A stretch of 64,000 nt of DNA, taken from NCBI GenBank assembly GCA_030280995.1, contig JASXTE010000008.1, positions 5,475,001-5,539,000 of the forward strand, read 5' to 3'. Under the pieces are notes generated by a model that saw only the letters and a program-made list of their open reading frames with translations, did no database searches and was not told where the DNA came from. The number at the start of each line of letters is the position of its first letter. Positions within the stretch are counted from its first letter, which is position 1. Both the position numbers and the translations under genes were made by a program. The stretch comes from Hemileia vastatrix. Taxonomy: Eukaryota; Basidiomycota; Pucciniomycetes; Pucciniales; Zaghouaniaceae. Of the stretch, positions 11,317-21,538 are shown piece by piece.

Positions 11317-12779
11317 ATGTCTTCTTCAGCTGTTGCTTCTGGATCTCCTCAAACTCTTACTTCCTCTGTTAGGATTGTTTCTTGGGATGGCCCAAAGTTT
11401 GATGGGGAGGAGGTTAAATGGTTCATTAGCAGGTATGAAGCTGCTGCTGCTGTTGATGGTGCTTCTCATGTGGATATGGTGAAGCAAGTTAGGTTTTTTA
11501 TTGCTGATAGGGAGGTGGAAAAAGAGGTTATTGCTATGCAGGCATTTAAGGACAAGGATTGAGTTAAGCTTTCTAAAGCTATGGTGGATAGATGGGGTGT
11601 TAGGTTTACTATGATCGACCTCAATAATATTGTTGGAGACTGGCAAGCAAAAGGTGGAGTTTCTTCTATGGCTGACTTCAAAAATCTCTGTGTTCAGTTT
11701 GATGAAGTGGTGGAATATCTCATATTGGTGGAAGATTTAGTGCATGAGAACCAGGCAAAAGATTTGTTTTAGTCAGCATGCAGTAGGGATATTCAAATGG
11801 ACTTCTTGAAGGATCTTTCAAGAAAAGATTTGATGAAGGAACTGCCGGCTCTGGAGGTTATCAAAGAGAAAATTCAGGCCCATCTCAAATTGTTAGCATT
11901 GGACAAATATCAAGAGTCCTGCACTCAATATGTTAGCAAGGTTAGCGAAGTTTTGGCCGAAAACAATGATATTATGGTCAAAGCCCAGGAGGCCAAGAAG
12001 GCACAAATGGGACTACCGGCTGCAAAAGTTGAGGGTAATGTGGATAATAAAATGGTCGATCATTTGGCCAATATAACGAAACAATTAAAAATATTTGTTC
12101 AAGAGACACAGAAGGCTAACAAGGCCCCAATTGCTTCTTCGTAAACGTCAACTTCTTATCAGTCCAGAGGTTATGAACATCAAAATTATAATGGAAATAA
12201 TAATGGAAACCGCTTCCCAGGCAATGGGAGAAATGGTGGGAATGGTGGTAGTAGTTATAGAGGTGGCTACGATGAGCCAAAGGTGTGCTCCTATTGTAAT
12301 AGGAGGGGGCACAGAGCAACAGTTTGTTTTGCTCTTGATAAGGATATGGATGCTGGGAAAGTTTTATTTGATGGTAAAGTTTATAAATTTCCTGATGGTT
12401 TGTTCATCAAGCCCAGTGATGGACAGTCTCCTTCTGATATGGTCAGAAGAAATTTAACGGCTGAAAGGAGAGCCAGATTTGAAGAGATAAATGATGAAGA
12501 TGTTAATGCCAAGGGTGGCAAAAATGGTAATGGTAATGGTGGAAAAGCCGACAAAGGTAAAGAGAAAGAGGTCAGTAAAGCCAAATTTTCTACTTCTTTT
12601 GGAGGTTTAGAGCTGGCAATGGTTGCCCAAGTGGAGGGTAGTTGTATGGCCGGCCAATACGATGTTAATGCTGCTAGAAGAGCAGCTGCTACTAAGGCAA
12701 AGAGTAGCATTCAGAGCCAATTGAGGGCTAATCCTGGCAAGGCCAATAACAAAGTGAACCCTTACTCTAAGGAAAAAAA
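11317..12779 (+). pseudogene. Gag fragment, copy C
   Basis: This is the structural Gag protein of the Ty3-type family. The ATG at 11317 lies 157 nt after the PBS. The frame can be followed to 12779 through stops at 11560 (TGA), 11770 (TAG where copy D has TGG) and 12142 (TAA). A Gly/Asn-rich linker (about 12145-12270) precedes a CCHC zinc knuckle, CSYCNRRGHRATVC, at about 12283-12325. The downstream segment FSTSFGGLEL matches copy D. The gene breaks off at about 12779, in the Gag/protease linker, where it joins the middle of the LTR of element D. No protease or pol follows. Confidence 0.85.
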
Positions 12780-13511
12780 TTTGAAATTCCGTGTTTTAAA
12801 AGTTTTAGTAGTTGTAGCTAATTTTTCTAAGTAGATTAGTTGTTTTTATTGGTTTTCTGGCTTCAGGGAGGCCGTGCCACTTCAGGCGACACCTCCGACG
12901 TCGGGCGGCCCGCCCGCCTCTGTTTTAGAAGGTTGGGGAGCGCTTCAGGATGGTTTTTTATTCAATTTGGTGGGTACAGGCGCCAGATTGGTGGGTGCGC
13001 ATGGGCTCTTAGTTAGTGGTCTGTGTGTACATAGTGAATAAGACAGTTTGGGGCAACCTTAATCATCATACAACCATCCGGAGGTGATATCATTGTTCCT
13101 CACTCAGTTTTCACTGTTTTCTGGCCACAATTGGCTGTGTTTGTTGCAAGTGAGTTCTTCATTTAACTTAACCTTGGCAACTGTTTTCTCTGTTTTAGTC
13201 TTGCAAGCAATAGCAAGTATTATTGCTGTCTCTGGTGTGGATTTGCAGCCTACATCAAGTATCTTTGCTGTCTCTGGTGTGGACATTGTTCTACATTTCA
13301 GTTCTTTGGTCTGGTAGTCTATTTGGGGACTACTTTCTTGGCTCATCAAGCAGTCAAGTGTGTTAAAAAGGAGCTTTAGCAAAACAGGAACCAACTTACT
13401 TTAGCAAGTAAATCTCACTCTATTTTTCTAAAGGGACAAGAGATTTTCTCTCTGTTTTTTCTCCAACTCCCTTGGTCAAGGCCTATAGCTAGTACTATAG
13501 GATTGTCTAAA
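12780..13511 (+). repeat. 5' LTR of element D, truncated
   Basis: It matches the 3' LTR 24365-25434 from about 24729 onward, so roughly the first 365 bp are missing. It ends GATTGTCTAAA where the other copies have TGTCTACA. A GC-rich palindromic island (GACGTCGGGCGGCCCGCC) lies at 12897-12918. Confidence 0.85.
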
Positions 13512-13515
13512 TTTC

Positions 13516-13532
13516 TGGCGCCCAATGTGGGG
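13516..13532 (+). other. Primer-binding site of element D
   Basis: TGGCGCCCAATGTGGGG lies four bases after the LTR end, the same spacing as in copy C and one base different. Bases 13533-13602 are a short leader to the gag ATG. Confidence 0.8.
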
Positions 13533-13602
13533 TAGAACTTGCTAGTTCTTTGGAATCTCTGTTTTCTTTGGTTGGCTCTTTTTGGTGTTTTGGACTGGAA
13601 AA

Positions 13603-15985
13603 ATGGCTTCTGGTTCTGCAATTCCTGTGGTGACTGTCAGTGGGGGGGACGGTCCTACTTCTGTGATGGTTAGGGAGTGTGTGAGGATTAAAACTTGGGA
13701 TGGTACCAAGTTTAATGGGGAGGATTTCAAGTGGTTTCTAGAGAAGTATGAAACTGCTTCTGGAGTGGATTGTGCTTCCTACCTGGACATGGTGAAGCAG
13801 ATTATCTTCTTCATTGGTGATAGGTCAGTGGAGAAGGAGATTGTGGCCATGTCTGGCTACAAGAAGAGGGATTTGAAATTGTTGTGTAGGGAGATGGTGG
13901 ATAAATGAAGTGTCAGGTTCACTATGGTGGATCTGAACAAGGTTGTCAGTGAATGGCAATCTTATGTTGGTGTTGGTAACTTACATAGTTCCAGGAAGTT
14001 TCTGCTACAGTTTGATCCTGTGGTGGAATATTTGGTGGAAGTGGAGGAGCTGGCACATGAAAATGCTGCCAAGGATGTTTTTTGGTCTGCCCTGGCTAGA
14101 GATGTCAGGATGGATGTGTTGAAGGAGTTGTCAAGAAAGGAATTGATGAAGACTCTTTCTAATGGGGACCAGAAGTTTCCTGCCTTGGATTAGGTGAAGG
14201 AGGCTGTTGAGGCCCATTTGAAGTTATTGGCTGTGGACACCTATCAGGAGGGGTGTGCCAAGTATGTCAGCAAAGTAAGTGAGGCTTTGGCTGAAGAGGA
14301 AGTTAGGGTGAAGAAGGAGGAGAAAAATTTGGTGCAGGTTCCTAAACAGGAGAGGGACCTAATGGTGGAGCAGTTGGCTGATCTTACAAAGAAGCTGCAT
14401 ATTTTTGTTCAGGAGGCTAAGAAGGTCAATAAGGCACCTTCTCAGCCTAGAGATATTGATAGGAGGGCTGGTAGGAGTGATCCTTGGGTCTGCTCTTATT
14501 GCAGCAGGAGGGGGCACAGGTCCAATGATTGTTGGGCATTAAACAGGGATGTGTCTGAAGGAAAGGTGGAATTTGATGTCAGAGTTTTCAAGTTCCCTGA
14601 TGGTTCTTTTGTTAATCCCAGTGAGGGGCAGGCTCCTGTTGATTTGGTCAGGAAAAGGGGAGGTCTCAATCAAAGGAGGCCAAGGTTTGAGGAGATTCCT
14701 GATCAAGGGAAGTCTTCTGGTAAGGAGAATGAGGATACTAAGGAAAAGGGGAAGGAGGTCAATAAGGTCTCTTTTTCTACTTCCTTTGGTGGTTTGGAGT
14801 TGTATTCTTGTGGTGGACATTCAAGTGGGGAATGCTTGGCTGGTGTTTATAATGTGGAAGCAGGAAAGGTGGGAAGGCCTAAGAGCAGTTCTCAGGCCCA
14901 ACCAAAGCCAAATGCTTCAAAGGTTGATCCTAAGCTGAGTGTAGCTAGGAAGAGGTACAGCAAAGAGGAGCCGTACAAGATGCAGAAGGGTATGGCTGAC
15001 ATGGGCCCCCCTAGTTTTGGCGCATTGGACATGAATGGTGAGCCAATGCCAATGGAGGTAGATTCTGACTCTGAGGAGGATGTCCCTTTGGCTTCATTGC
15101 CAAAGCCTGCTGGAGTTAGAGGTTCTGGTGAGGGATCTGGTTTGGTTCCTGTTAATGGTAAAACTGTTGGTGGTGCTGGTCCTCAAGAATCTTCTAGGAC
15201 CAAGGCGGTGAAGCAAAGAGCTCACTTTGAGAGGCCAGTAGTGTCTGGTCAAGTTAATGTTATGGACTCCGTCATGGAAAGGATGAATCAGGGTCAGGTT
15301 TCCCTTTCTTATGGGGAATTGTATGCTATCAGTCCAGGGTTGGCTGATAGACAGAAAAAGTTGTTTACCAGGAGAAGAGTTTCTTCTGGTGAGGTAGAAT
15401 ACATTTGTGATTCTGCTGAAAAGTTTGGTGAGGGGTTGGAAACTCATTTTTTCTGCTCCTCCGGGATATGTCAATGTTACTCTGAATGGAAGGGAGGCTA
15501 GGGCATTGGTGGATTCAGGTTCTCAGATAAACCTGATTTCTTTGTTTGAGGCAACTCATATGGGCCTCCCCATCAAAACTGGTATTGGTGGGAATTTGAG
15601 AGGGATTGGTGGCCATGTCACTGAATTGGTTGGAACTTCAGAGTTTGTGAAGTTAGATTTTGGCGGAGCCTGAGGGAAGGTTCATTTTTACATTGCTAAA
15701 GATAATGTAAAAGAAGTTTTAAGTGGGCCATTCTTGATGGATTTTCAGGCAAGAATTGGTTATCAATATGATTTGGGAATCAGTTTGGAGTTGACTGGTG
15801 AAGATGAAAGGAGACTTCACATGAGGTTGTCATCCCCTGGAGAGGATGGTTGGGAGACCAGGCCTGGTTTATCTTCAATGTGCCAGTGCATGGACTGCCG
15901 CAGGAGAAGGAACGAAGTGGGTGCTGCCTCTGGTTTTTTGGAGTGCGGCTCAGGCTCTATTGAGAGTCTGTCTTTTGTAGAGTAA
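13603..15985 (+). pseudogene. Gag-protease ORF of element D
   Basis: This ORF encodes Gag plus an aspartic protease. The ATG at 13603 fits the start of copy C (both begin with an MAS/MSS-type peptide). A CCHC knuckle, CSYCSRRGHRSNDC, lies at about 14491-14533. A Ser/Asp/Glu linker (MEVDSDSEEDVP, about 15055) is followed by the protease motif ALVDSGSQINLIS at about 15500-15540 and a cysteine-rich tail (MCQCMDCRRRR) before TAA-TAA at 15983. Breaks are in-frame TGA at 13906 (TGG in copy C), TAG at 14191, a one-base T insertion in a T run near 15447 that shifts frame, and TGA at 15671. It is otherwise full length (about 790 codons) and the best view of this gene in the window. Confidence 0.9.
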
Positions 15986-15990
15986 TAAGG

Positions 15991-16075
15991 GCTGATCACC
16001 CTAGTGCTACAACCTCTCCCCAAGATGAGGAAATCCCAGGTTGTAGTAGGTCAGCTCCCTTGGAGATATACCAAG
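15991..16075 (+). other. Structured junction between gag-pro stop and pol, element D
   Basis: Complementary arms are GCTGA 15991-15995 with TCAGC 16051-16055, CTACAACC 16007-16014 with GGTTGTAG 16039-16046, and a short hairpin CTTGG/CCAAG just after (about 16060-16076). In copy B the second arm pair is TTGTAATC/GATTGCAA. Both sides have changed, yet they still pair. Confidence 0.65.
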
Positions 16076-19000
16076 TGGATTTTCAACTTTCTCTTTTTAA
16101 TGTTTCTCTTCTCTGCAATTATTCATCAAGTTTTTTATCAAGTCTCTGTTCTCTCTCAAGATTCTTAATTATTTTTAATTCAAGTTCAAGGAAGAAGATT
16201 GGTTACATATCTTTATTGAAAGATATGCGGAAAGGTTTTGGGGTGGTGAGATTGGGGTCTAAAAGTAAGTCCTCCCGATTTTGCACTGCTAGGGTTTCTT
16301 CTACACCTTTCAAAAACATTAGCTGGGCCACACCTGTGAGCATTGGGGAAGCCCCTGGTTATTTTTGAAGGTCAGAAGAAAACTCAAGAAAAGAAGATAA
16401 AAATTTCAAGATAATTCATGAAAATCAAGAAAAAAATCTGAAGATAATGAAGAAAGAAGATGCAAAATATTTTTCTGAAGATTGTCAAGATCTATTTTTG
16501 CGCCTCCAGCACAAGGTTAAACTGCAGAAAATTATGAAGAAAGAAGATCATCAAGATCAATCTTTGGGCCTCCAGCATGAGGATAAACTGCACAATTTTA
16601 GAAGATGTGATTCAGAAGATGAATCAAGATTTGAAGATTTACAAGTTGGAAGTGAGGATGAAGATGTGGAATTGCGGAAAAGTTTTGGAGTGGTGAGATT
16701 GGGGTCTAAAAGTAAGTCCTCCCAATTGTGCACCGCTAGGGTTTCTTCTACACCTTTCAAAAACATTACCTTGGCCACACGTGTGAGCAATGGAGAAACC
16801 CTTGGTTTTTGTTCCAGGTCTGATGATGAAGAATTCCTGAAGATCCCTCAAGTTGAAGGTGGAGCGGCAAAATATAAAAAGGGAGCGCAGAAGACTAGGA
16901 CTGTCAATGAGCCTATGCCTGTGGGTTTGAATTCCCCCTTGAAGAGACCTCCTTTGTCAATAGATCCGTACTGTACTCCTTTGGTGAAGAGTCCTCCAGA
17001 ATTTGTAGAGACGGCTAGGGTGACCATGGAAAGGTTGAAAGTTGTTAATTTTGGTCCTGATGGGTGGTTGTCTGAAGAAGAAAAGAAGTTGTTGTTGCAT
17101 GTTATTGTGCTAAGGGAAAAAGCTGTGGCGTTTGTTGAGGAGGAAAGGGGTGTATTGAAGCACTCTTATGGGGAACCTTACTTGATTCCTGTGGTTTGTC
17201 ATGAACCTTGGCAAATCAAACCTATTCTGATTCCAGCTGCTATTAGAGAGGATTTTGTGGAGATTGTTAGGGAAAGAGTCAGGACTGGGTTATACGAACA
17301 ATTGACTTCCAGCTACTCAAGTCCGGTTTTCTTTGTAAAAAAGCAGAATGGAAAGTTGATGGTGGTTCATGATCTTAGAGCCTTGAATAGAGTCACTATC
17401 AAGGACACTGGTATGCCACCAAGTGCAGAGGATTTTGTTAAAGCTTTTGCTTGAAGGGTGTGTTATGGTTTGGGTGATATTATGGATGGTTATGATGAGA
17501 GGGAACTCCATACGGATTCAAGGCCTCTCACGACTTTTGAGACTCCTTTGGGAAGATTTCTGCTCACTAGGTTGCCTCAAGGAGCAACTAATTCAGTGGC
17601 AGTATATCAAGCACAGATGGCTTGGATTTTACAGGATGAGGTTCCTACTCATGCTGGTATTTTTATTGATGATGGTGGAATTAAAGGACTATCCACTGAT
17701 TATGGCAATGAGGTGTTAGCAGAGAACCCTGGCATAAGGAGGTTTGTGTGGGAATATGCAATAACTCTATAGAGAGTGTTGTTTAGGATTGAAGAGGCTG
17801 GTTTGACCATTTCAGGGTCAAAATTCTGTTGTTGTGTTCCTGCTTTGGAAATTCTGGGTCATGTGGTATTTAAAGAGGGAAGGATTATGGCGAAGAAGAA
17901 GATTAATAAAATTCAGTCATGGCCAAGGCCTAAAAATACTACTGAAGTCAGGGAATTTTTGGGTGTATGTATATATGTCAGGATTTTTATTAAGGATTTT
18001 TCTTTGTTGGCTTCACCTTTAAGGAGGTTGACCAGAAAAGATGCAGATTTGGAATGGACTGAAGAGTGTGAAGAGGCTTTTCAGAAGTTGAAAAAGGTTG
18101 TTAGTGAAGATATTGTTCTTCACAAGTTGGATTATGGCGTTGGTGCTGGAAAAATTTATCTGGAAGTGGACTCAAGTTATATTGCTGCTGGTGCTGTTTT
18201 GTATCAGGAGGATAAGACTGGGAGGGTAAGGCCAGTAAGATATGAGTCTGTGGTGTTTAATGAGTTGGAATCTAGGTATTCTCAACCTAAGTTTGAATTG
18301 TGTGGTGTAGCTAAAATTTTAAAGAAGCTGCAGACGGTTTTGTGGGGGCAGCATTTTGAGCTGCAGGTGGATTCAAAATCTTTGGTTCAGATGATCAATA
18401 CACCTAGTCTTCCAAATGCTCCAATGAATAGGTGGGTGGCATTCATTCAACATTTTTCGGTTGACCTGGTACACAAACCAGGTAAAATTTTTACAATGCC
18501 TGATGGATTATCAAGGAGGCCACCTACAGATGAAGATTCTGAGGCTGAGGAGTTCGATGAAGATGTTCCAGTGGTTAGGGCCAGCACAAAGGGTGCTGAA
18601 TATTTTTCTAACCTCCCCCAAGAGGCTAAACTGGCTGAATCTGATCTTGATTCTGGTGATCAGGATGTTTTTGTTGATCAAGATGGAGTTGTTGTTTGGG
18701 ACAGCTCAAATTTGAAAAAGAGTGTTTTTGTTAGTGAGCTGGATTCTCACAAGGTTCAGTGGAAAGAGAAGGACGTGCCAAAATTTAAGTATTGGTGTCC
18801 TGGTTGGGCTGCTCAATTGTCTCATGCTCATACTGGTGATTTTGATGAAAGAATTGTACCCTTGGATGTGGTGTTGTTGGATTTTGAAGATGAGACCTGG
18901 GGTCAGTCTGGGTTTTATTTTATTTTGGTGGAATATCTGTTGACCTTGGAGAGGCCAGATAGTTGTGATGATGATACTTGGTTGGCAATCAAGAAGAAGA

Positions 19001-20169
19001 TTCCTGGATTTTATGTGTCAGGAAGGCGGTTGATGAGCAGGAGACATCCAAATCCTCAAGTGGTGGTGACTCAGAAGAAGGGTCAAGAATTGGTTTTGAA
19101 GTCTTTGCATGAAGACCTTTGTCATAGAGGCTTTGGGGAGACTTATAGAAGAGTAGCAGACAGATTTTGGTGGCCAGGTATGAAGCTGGCTGTGCAGGGT
19201 TGGGTCCAATCTTGTGAAGAATGTCAAAGAAGAAGTCACTTGAAACCTAAAGAGGTGGGCTGTGCTACTGGTGAATCAACTGTTTTTGGAAGGGTCAGTC
19301 TGGATGCTGTCCATATTAAAGAGGGCAGGTATAAATACTTGATTGTTGCTAGGGATGATTTGTCTGGTTGGGTTGAGGAAGTGCCTCTGGTTATTTTGAC
19401 TGCCAAGAATGTGGCAGAGTTTTTGAAGAAGGAGTGTATTTATAGGTATGGGTTGATGAATTTGGTGACTGTTGATGGCGGGCCAGAGTTTGGTGCTGAT
19501 TTTAAAGAAGCTGTGGCTAGTATTGGTTCTAAAGTTAGAGTTGCTACACGGTATTATCCTGAAGCTGAAGGCATGGTTGAAAGAGGCCATCAAGTTATCA
19601 AGAATGCTTTGGTGAAGATGTGCAGAGATAGTGCTGAAAAGTGGAGGCATTATTTAGCCTTGGTGTTATTTGCTGATAGGGTCACTGTGAAGAGGACAAC
19701 TGGCTATTCTCCTTATGAGTTAATGTTTGGTCAGAAAGCCGTTCTACCAGTGGACTTGGAAGCTGTCTCTTATCTTGGAATTGATTGGGATGACGTGCAC
19801 TCAACAGAAGATTTGCTCTGTGCCAGAATGCAACAGTTGGAATGTAGAGAGGAATGTCAAGAGAGTGCATACTCTAGAATGATGAAGATTAGGAATCAAT
19901 CAGTCAGGTACTGGGACAAGAAGTTGGCTCATAGACTCAGGAATCCCTTGAAACCTGGTTGTTTGGTTTTGGTGTTTAATAGAAGTTTGGAGAGTCAGTG
20001 GGGGAAAATGTTTGCTGAAAGATGGAATGGACCTTACAGAGTCAGATCTCAGGTGTCTGGAGGCTCTTATGTTTTGGAAGAGTTGGATGGTGCAGTCTTG
20101 AAAAAGAGGGTGGCTGCAGACCAAGTGAAGAGGTTTTATCCCAGAGGCACTAGGCATGAAGAAGATTGA
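16060..20169 (+). pseudogene. Ty3-type pol of element D
   Basis: This is the Pol polyprotein: RT, RNase H and integrase. One frame runs from about 16060 to TGA at 20167, broken by TGA 16366, TGA 17452 and TAG 17770. Bases 17776-20169 are open for 797 codons. Landmarks are the RT N-lobe SSPVFFVKKQNGK (about 17318), LPQGATN (17569), catalytic FIDD (17662-17673, in place of the more usual YxDD), and RNase H starting at IYLEVDSSY (about 18153). The integrase H2C2 finger (HEDLCHRGFGET to CEECQ) lies at about 19105-19230. The DDE core is SLDAVH (19300), TVDGGPEFG (19470) and EAEGMVERGH (19562), and the C-terminus is GPYRVRSQVSGGSYVLEELDG to FYPRGT. No chromodomain is visible. M1 units at about 16502 and 16568 (RLQHKVKLQ, GLQHEDKLH) and 18611 (NLPQEAKLA) are embedded in frame. 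Confidence 0.92.
16230..16816 (+). repeat. Direct duplication of about 137 bp within the N-terminus of pol, element D
   Basis: About 16230-16366 and 16678-16814 are near-identical. Both read in the pol frame as (K)xFGVVRLGSKSKSS, then CTARVSSTPFKN. They are about 448 bp apart and flank two M1 units. I cannot find this segment in copy B, so the duplication, or the segment itself, is particular to D or lost from B. In E this region lies beyond the window and in F it is lost at the copia insertion. Confidence 0.8.
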
Positions 20170-21538
20170 CTCCGCAATGAGGATAAACTATGGAAAGTTC
20201 TTTTTGTAATGGAATTTTTGTGGTGTTTCAGAGCAACTTTTGTGTTGGAAACTTTTTGTTAGAAGGTACCCATGGGTGGGGCTTCTATATTTGATCTTGG
20301 CAAGTGTAGGGGTGACTGATGGGCTGGCTGCTCTATCAACAGTTACCCCAGATTGTCTGTTTCCAACCCTTTCTCTTAATTTTCTTGAACCCTAGTATTG
20401 GTTTCTTTTCACAGGTTTTAGTCCTCTATGACTTTAAACTGGAATTTCCTCTGGTTTTCCTGTGCTGGTCTCTTCACTCTTATTGGTTTTGGTTTTTTTG
20501 TGTTGGATGTTGTTTTTTTTAGAAGGTACCCAGGGGGGGCTTCTAGATTTTATTTTGGCAAGTGTGGGGGTAACTGATGAGCTGGCTGCTCTGTAGAACA
20601 GTTACACCAGAATTTCTGTTTCAAGTCTTTTGTTTTTCCTAGTTGAATTCTAGTTCTGTTGTTTATTATTCAGGTTTCAAGTCCACTATGACTTTAAACT
20701 GGTTTGGGACTGGCTTTTTTATCTTTGGTTCTTTCAGATTGGTGGTGGATCACTGGTGGTCTCCCATCATTTTTACTTATTGGAGGGAGCCCACCCAGTG
20801 ATCATTTCTATGGATCGTATTTTCCCTTATTGGACCATCTATGGAGCTGGACTGTCTTTGATTTTGCAGTTATGTTTTTGCTAGATAGCAGTTTTAGATT
20901 ATTTTCTTTTTTCTCTTTTTTTCTTTTAATTTTTTTATGGGGGTTGTTTAAAGTTATAAAATCAAAAATATAGGGTGTTACCACATCAGGGTCACCTGGA
21001 TGTGGGCAAGCATTGGTGGGGAAAGGCTCATCAATTGGCTGGGCAATGCTATTTTCTTTTTTATTTATTATTTATTTCATGTGTTTCTGTGTTTCATTAT
21101 TTTTATTATCTTCTGAATTTCTAAATTTTTTGAATTTTGTTTTCTGTTAATCATTTAAAAGATTTAATTGTGTATCCAAATCAAGGTGCACTTAAATGTG
21201 GGTAAGGTATCAGGGGATCAGCTCATCGATTGGCTGGGGGATACCATTTCTATTATTTTTTATATTATATTATATTTCATTTATTTTATTTCATTTTATT
21301 TATCAATTTTTAATTTTAGTATATTAGTAAAGTAGAAAAAAAAAAAATTTCTGAAATTATTTTTATTAATTGTTTTATATTATTATTATGTTTTTAATCT
21401 TTTTGAAGGAGCTCATTGTCTGGATGATGAAGCTTCTGGAGGCTGGTCCAGATTGTGATGAAGTTTTTGTTTTTGGTTGGGATTATGGGAAGCACTGTGT
21501 TCTTTGAAGTGCATCCTTCTGGAGAGATTATAGGGATT
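20170..21538 (+). other. Post-pol structured region, element D
   Basis: No gene is present. Modules in order are M1 GAGG type (20168-20192), M2 (GGGGTGACTG 20309-20318 with CAGTTACCCC 20340-20349), M1 (20421-20443), M2 (GGGGTAACTG 20567-20576 with CAGTTACACC 20599-20608), M1 (20678-20701) and M3 (GATCACTG 20748-20755 with CAGTGATC 20796-20803). M4 follows (CCACATC-AGG 20981-20990 with CCT-GATGTGG 20995-21005, then GCATTG 21010-21015 with CAATGC 21044-21049), and then a second M4 (GGTATC 21206-21211 with GATACC 21240-21245). A/T-rich filler lies at 21050-21400. Confidence 0.75.

Noticed and set aside
12893..12920. GC-rich block as a host CpG-island promoter
   Set aside because: It is only a few tens of bases and is found at the same place in every LTR of the family, so it belongs to the element.
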